DNA of 64,000 nt from Paenibacillus farraposensis (GTDB taxonomy: Bacteria > Bacillota > Bacilli > Paenibacillales > Paenibacillaceae). The translations under genes and the position numbers were made by a program. Shown here in pieces: positions 62,618 through 64,000 of this stretch. The stretch lies in NCBI RefSeq assembly GCF_020736845.1, contig NZ_JAFFQR010000087.1, positions 18,530-82,529 of the forward strand, in the 5' to 3' direction. A model generated the notes under the pieces. It ran no database searches. It was not told the origin of the DNA and saw only the letters and a list, made by a program, of their open reading frames with translations. Position 1 is the first letter of the stretch, and each line of letters begins with the position of its first letter.

Positions 62618-63995
62618 TATTTAACCACACCTTTTCAATAAAATTGTAAAACTCTGCTTGGATTTCAGGGATAGCGTAAGCTTGGAAATGTACGAATAGT
62701 CCCAAACAGTTTTTAAAGCAAGTCACATTATTTAGTGTATTCGAGCTTTTCGTTGCATAGATCAAATATTTAAAGCCATCACTATGCATCCCTCGATTCA
62801 AAAAATAATAAGCTAACTCATAACCAAAACGTGCATACTGGTCTGGCACAACTTGTTGGGTATACATATCATTAGATGCTGGTAATTGAGCAAAGGAATT
62901 AATGTTTTCTTCAAATTGTAAGAGTACATCGTCAACATCTATCTGATATTGGTTTGCTGCCATGACTATATTCATCAACTTAGCTACCATTTCCTTTTCC
63001 GACTTATCAGGTGAAGTACAAATATAATCCACGTAATCAGGAAGCGCACTTACTTCTCCAGACAAAAGCTTATATACATAAGTATTTCCTTCCGCCCAAT
63101 TTTTGAATAAGTTGACCCAACGCAAGGCATCCTCATCCGTCTCTTTTACCCAATCTAAATTAGCGTAGGCGTATGTATATTGTAGAGCTTGTTTATAATC
63201 GCCTTGGGCTTCACAGACACTTGCACACAACAGGTCAGCATAAGCAATGTATCCAAATAGCGGTCCTTTTGTTTTCTTTTCTTGCTCTTGAAACTTTCGA
63301 TTTGCTTGATGCTTCATCGAATATTGGATTTCCGCTTTAGCTCTCATTTTTTTCGCCATTTCATCAACCTTGTCCCATTTACGCAAAGACCTGTATACGT
63401 TTGCCAAATCCTTCAAAGCGTCAAGCTGGTCTATTTCATCCAGACGTTCGACAAAGGCTTCAAAAACGGCTGTTACACCAACATTTTGGTTTTGATCGTC
63501 ACCAATCTGAAGCGTGAATATACGATATTGGCAGAGTGCCAAACGCTCGGAATGCTGATATTTCTCCACTTCTGCCACGTTCTCATAGAGTATCAATGCC
63601 GCTTCATGTTGACCCTGCGCGAATAGGTCTTCCGCAATTTCAAATAGTTTTGATGAATAGAGTAGATTGTCCATAATGACTCCCACCACTTTGCGTATCG
63701 TATCCAGCTTGTCCAATTCTACACAACGATACAAAAATGGCTCGATTCGCCTCATATTTGGAGGATGGTCGATGATGAAGTTTTCTATAAACAAGTCGTA
63801 AAAATGACCTTCTGGTAAGCCCATAGCCTCAGTAATTTGGTCAAGTTGGTTAATGGATATAGGCTTATTTCCTGACACAATGGCACTTACCGCTCCCCTA
63901 TTCATGCCAGAAATTTGCCCAAATCGTGCAAAGTTCAAACCTTCTTGTTGGAGGTATCTGTCTAATTCTGCTCGAATCGTAGGTGTATGCTTCAT
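62580..63995 (-). CDS. RRNPP-type peptide-responsive regulator (HTH plus TPR)
   Basis: 471 aa. N-terminal XRE-like HTH (about 5-60): LNFARFGQISGMNRGAVSAI then GNKPISINQLDQITEAMGL. The rest is a helical-repeat array typical of TPR receptors (FAQGQHEAALILYENVAEVE, ALKDLANVYRSLRKWDKVDE, GDYKQALQYTYAYANLD). This is the architecture of PlcR/NprR/AimR-like regulators, in which peptide binding by the TPR domain changes DNA binding. Two peptide precursor genes follow in the same operon. The start ATG at 63995 is 5 bases from the window end, so the ribosome site and promoter are not visible, and a slightly longer protein cannot be excluded. Confidence 0.85.
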   Translation of the reverse strand: MKHTPTIRAELDRYLQQEGLNFARFGQISGMNRGAVSAIVSGNKPISINQLDQITEAMGLPEGHFYDLFIENFIIDHPPNMRRIEPFLYRCVELDKLDTIRKVVGVIMDNLLYSSKLFEIAEDLFAQGQHEAALILYENVAEVEKYQHSERLALCQYRIFTLQIGDDQNQNVGVTAVFEAFVERLDEIDQLDALKDLANVYRSLRKWDKVDEMAKKMRAKAEIQYSMKHQANRKFQEQEKKTKGPLFGYIAYADLLCASVCEAQGDYKQALQYTYAYANLDWVKETDEDALRWVNLFKNWAEGNTYVYKLLSGEVSALPDYVDYICTSPDKSEKEMVAKLMNIVMAANQYQIDVDDVLLQFEENINSFAQLPASNDMYTQQVVPDQYARFGYELAYYFLNRGMHSDGFKYLIYATKSSNTLNNVTCFKNCLGLFVHFQAYAIPEIQAEFYNFIEKVWLNNVKKNGSIDRCN

Positions 63996-64000
63996 GTCAT

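Overview
The window looks like chromosomal DNA of a low-to-moderate GC, spore-forming Firmicute, most likely a Paenibacillus or close relative. Evidence: AGGAGG-type ribosome sites with many TTG/GTG starts, a class III fructose-1,6-bisphosphatase, LplB/YtcP/LipO-type sugar importers without a linked ATPase, many secreted lectin-tailed glycosidases, and an RRNPP-type peptide receptor followed by Phr-like peptide genes. This assignment is inference; no rRNA or tRNA gene was seen.

Layout. 1-8.6 kb is decayed accessory DNA: the 3' part of a PD-(D/E)XK protein, an RES-domain protein, nuclease/RES/IS5/hydrolase remnants and a 206-bp transposon-end-like element. 9.0-12.5 kb holds fbp, a thioredoxin gene with a broken ArsR partner, and two SDR remnants. 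12.6-27.2 kb is a fructan-utilisation locus: a secreted 1270-aa GH32 enzyme cuts levan or inulin, a binding protein plus two permeases import the oligosaccharides, a cytoplasmic GH32 releases fructose, and a PfkB-type fructokinase phosphorylates it. Two LacI-type repressors flank the locus. 27.6-28.3 kb is a deletion-fused TnsA/TnsB remnant.

30.2-43.8 kb is a defence island. A SAVED-domain Cap4-like nuclease gene is followed 18 bases later by only the first 42 codons of what looks like a CD-NTase, so this is a broken CBASS operon. Beside it lies a type III-B CRISPR system: cmr1, cas10 (cmr2) with an intact GGDD, cmr3-cmr6, led by a DUF6602-like nuclease gene. It is bracketed by two CRISPR arrays with the same 32-bp repeat and a 0.74-kb duplication of leader plus part of cmr6. 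No cas6, cas1 or cas2 is present. The nucleotide-activated effector now sits next to a Cas10 that should make cyclic oligoadenylates.

44-47.4 kb carries secreted GH43 and GH30 enzymes. 47.6-49.9 kb is mobile-element debris. 49.9-54 kb has a coiled-coil UvrD-like helicase and a patatin-like phospholipase. 54.9-57.7 kb has a sedolisin protease, a truncated beta-lactamase-fold gene and a divergent TetR gene. 58-59.2 kb is an IS3-family element with a broken orfA. 59.2-61.8 kb is a divergent Mrr-like nuclease/HEPN pair. The right end (62.3-64 kb) is a complete quorum-sensing cassette: a helix-turn-helix receptor and two tandem 38- and 40-aa peptide precursors that both end in TIGGF. All function calls come from reading motifs by eye; no database search was run.
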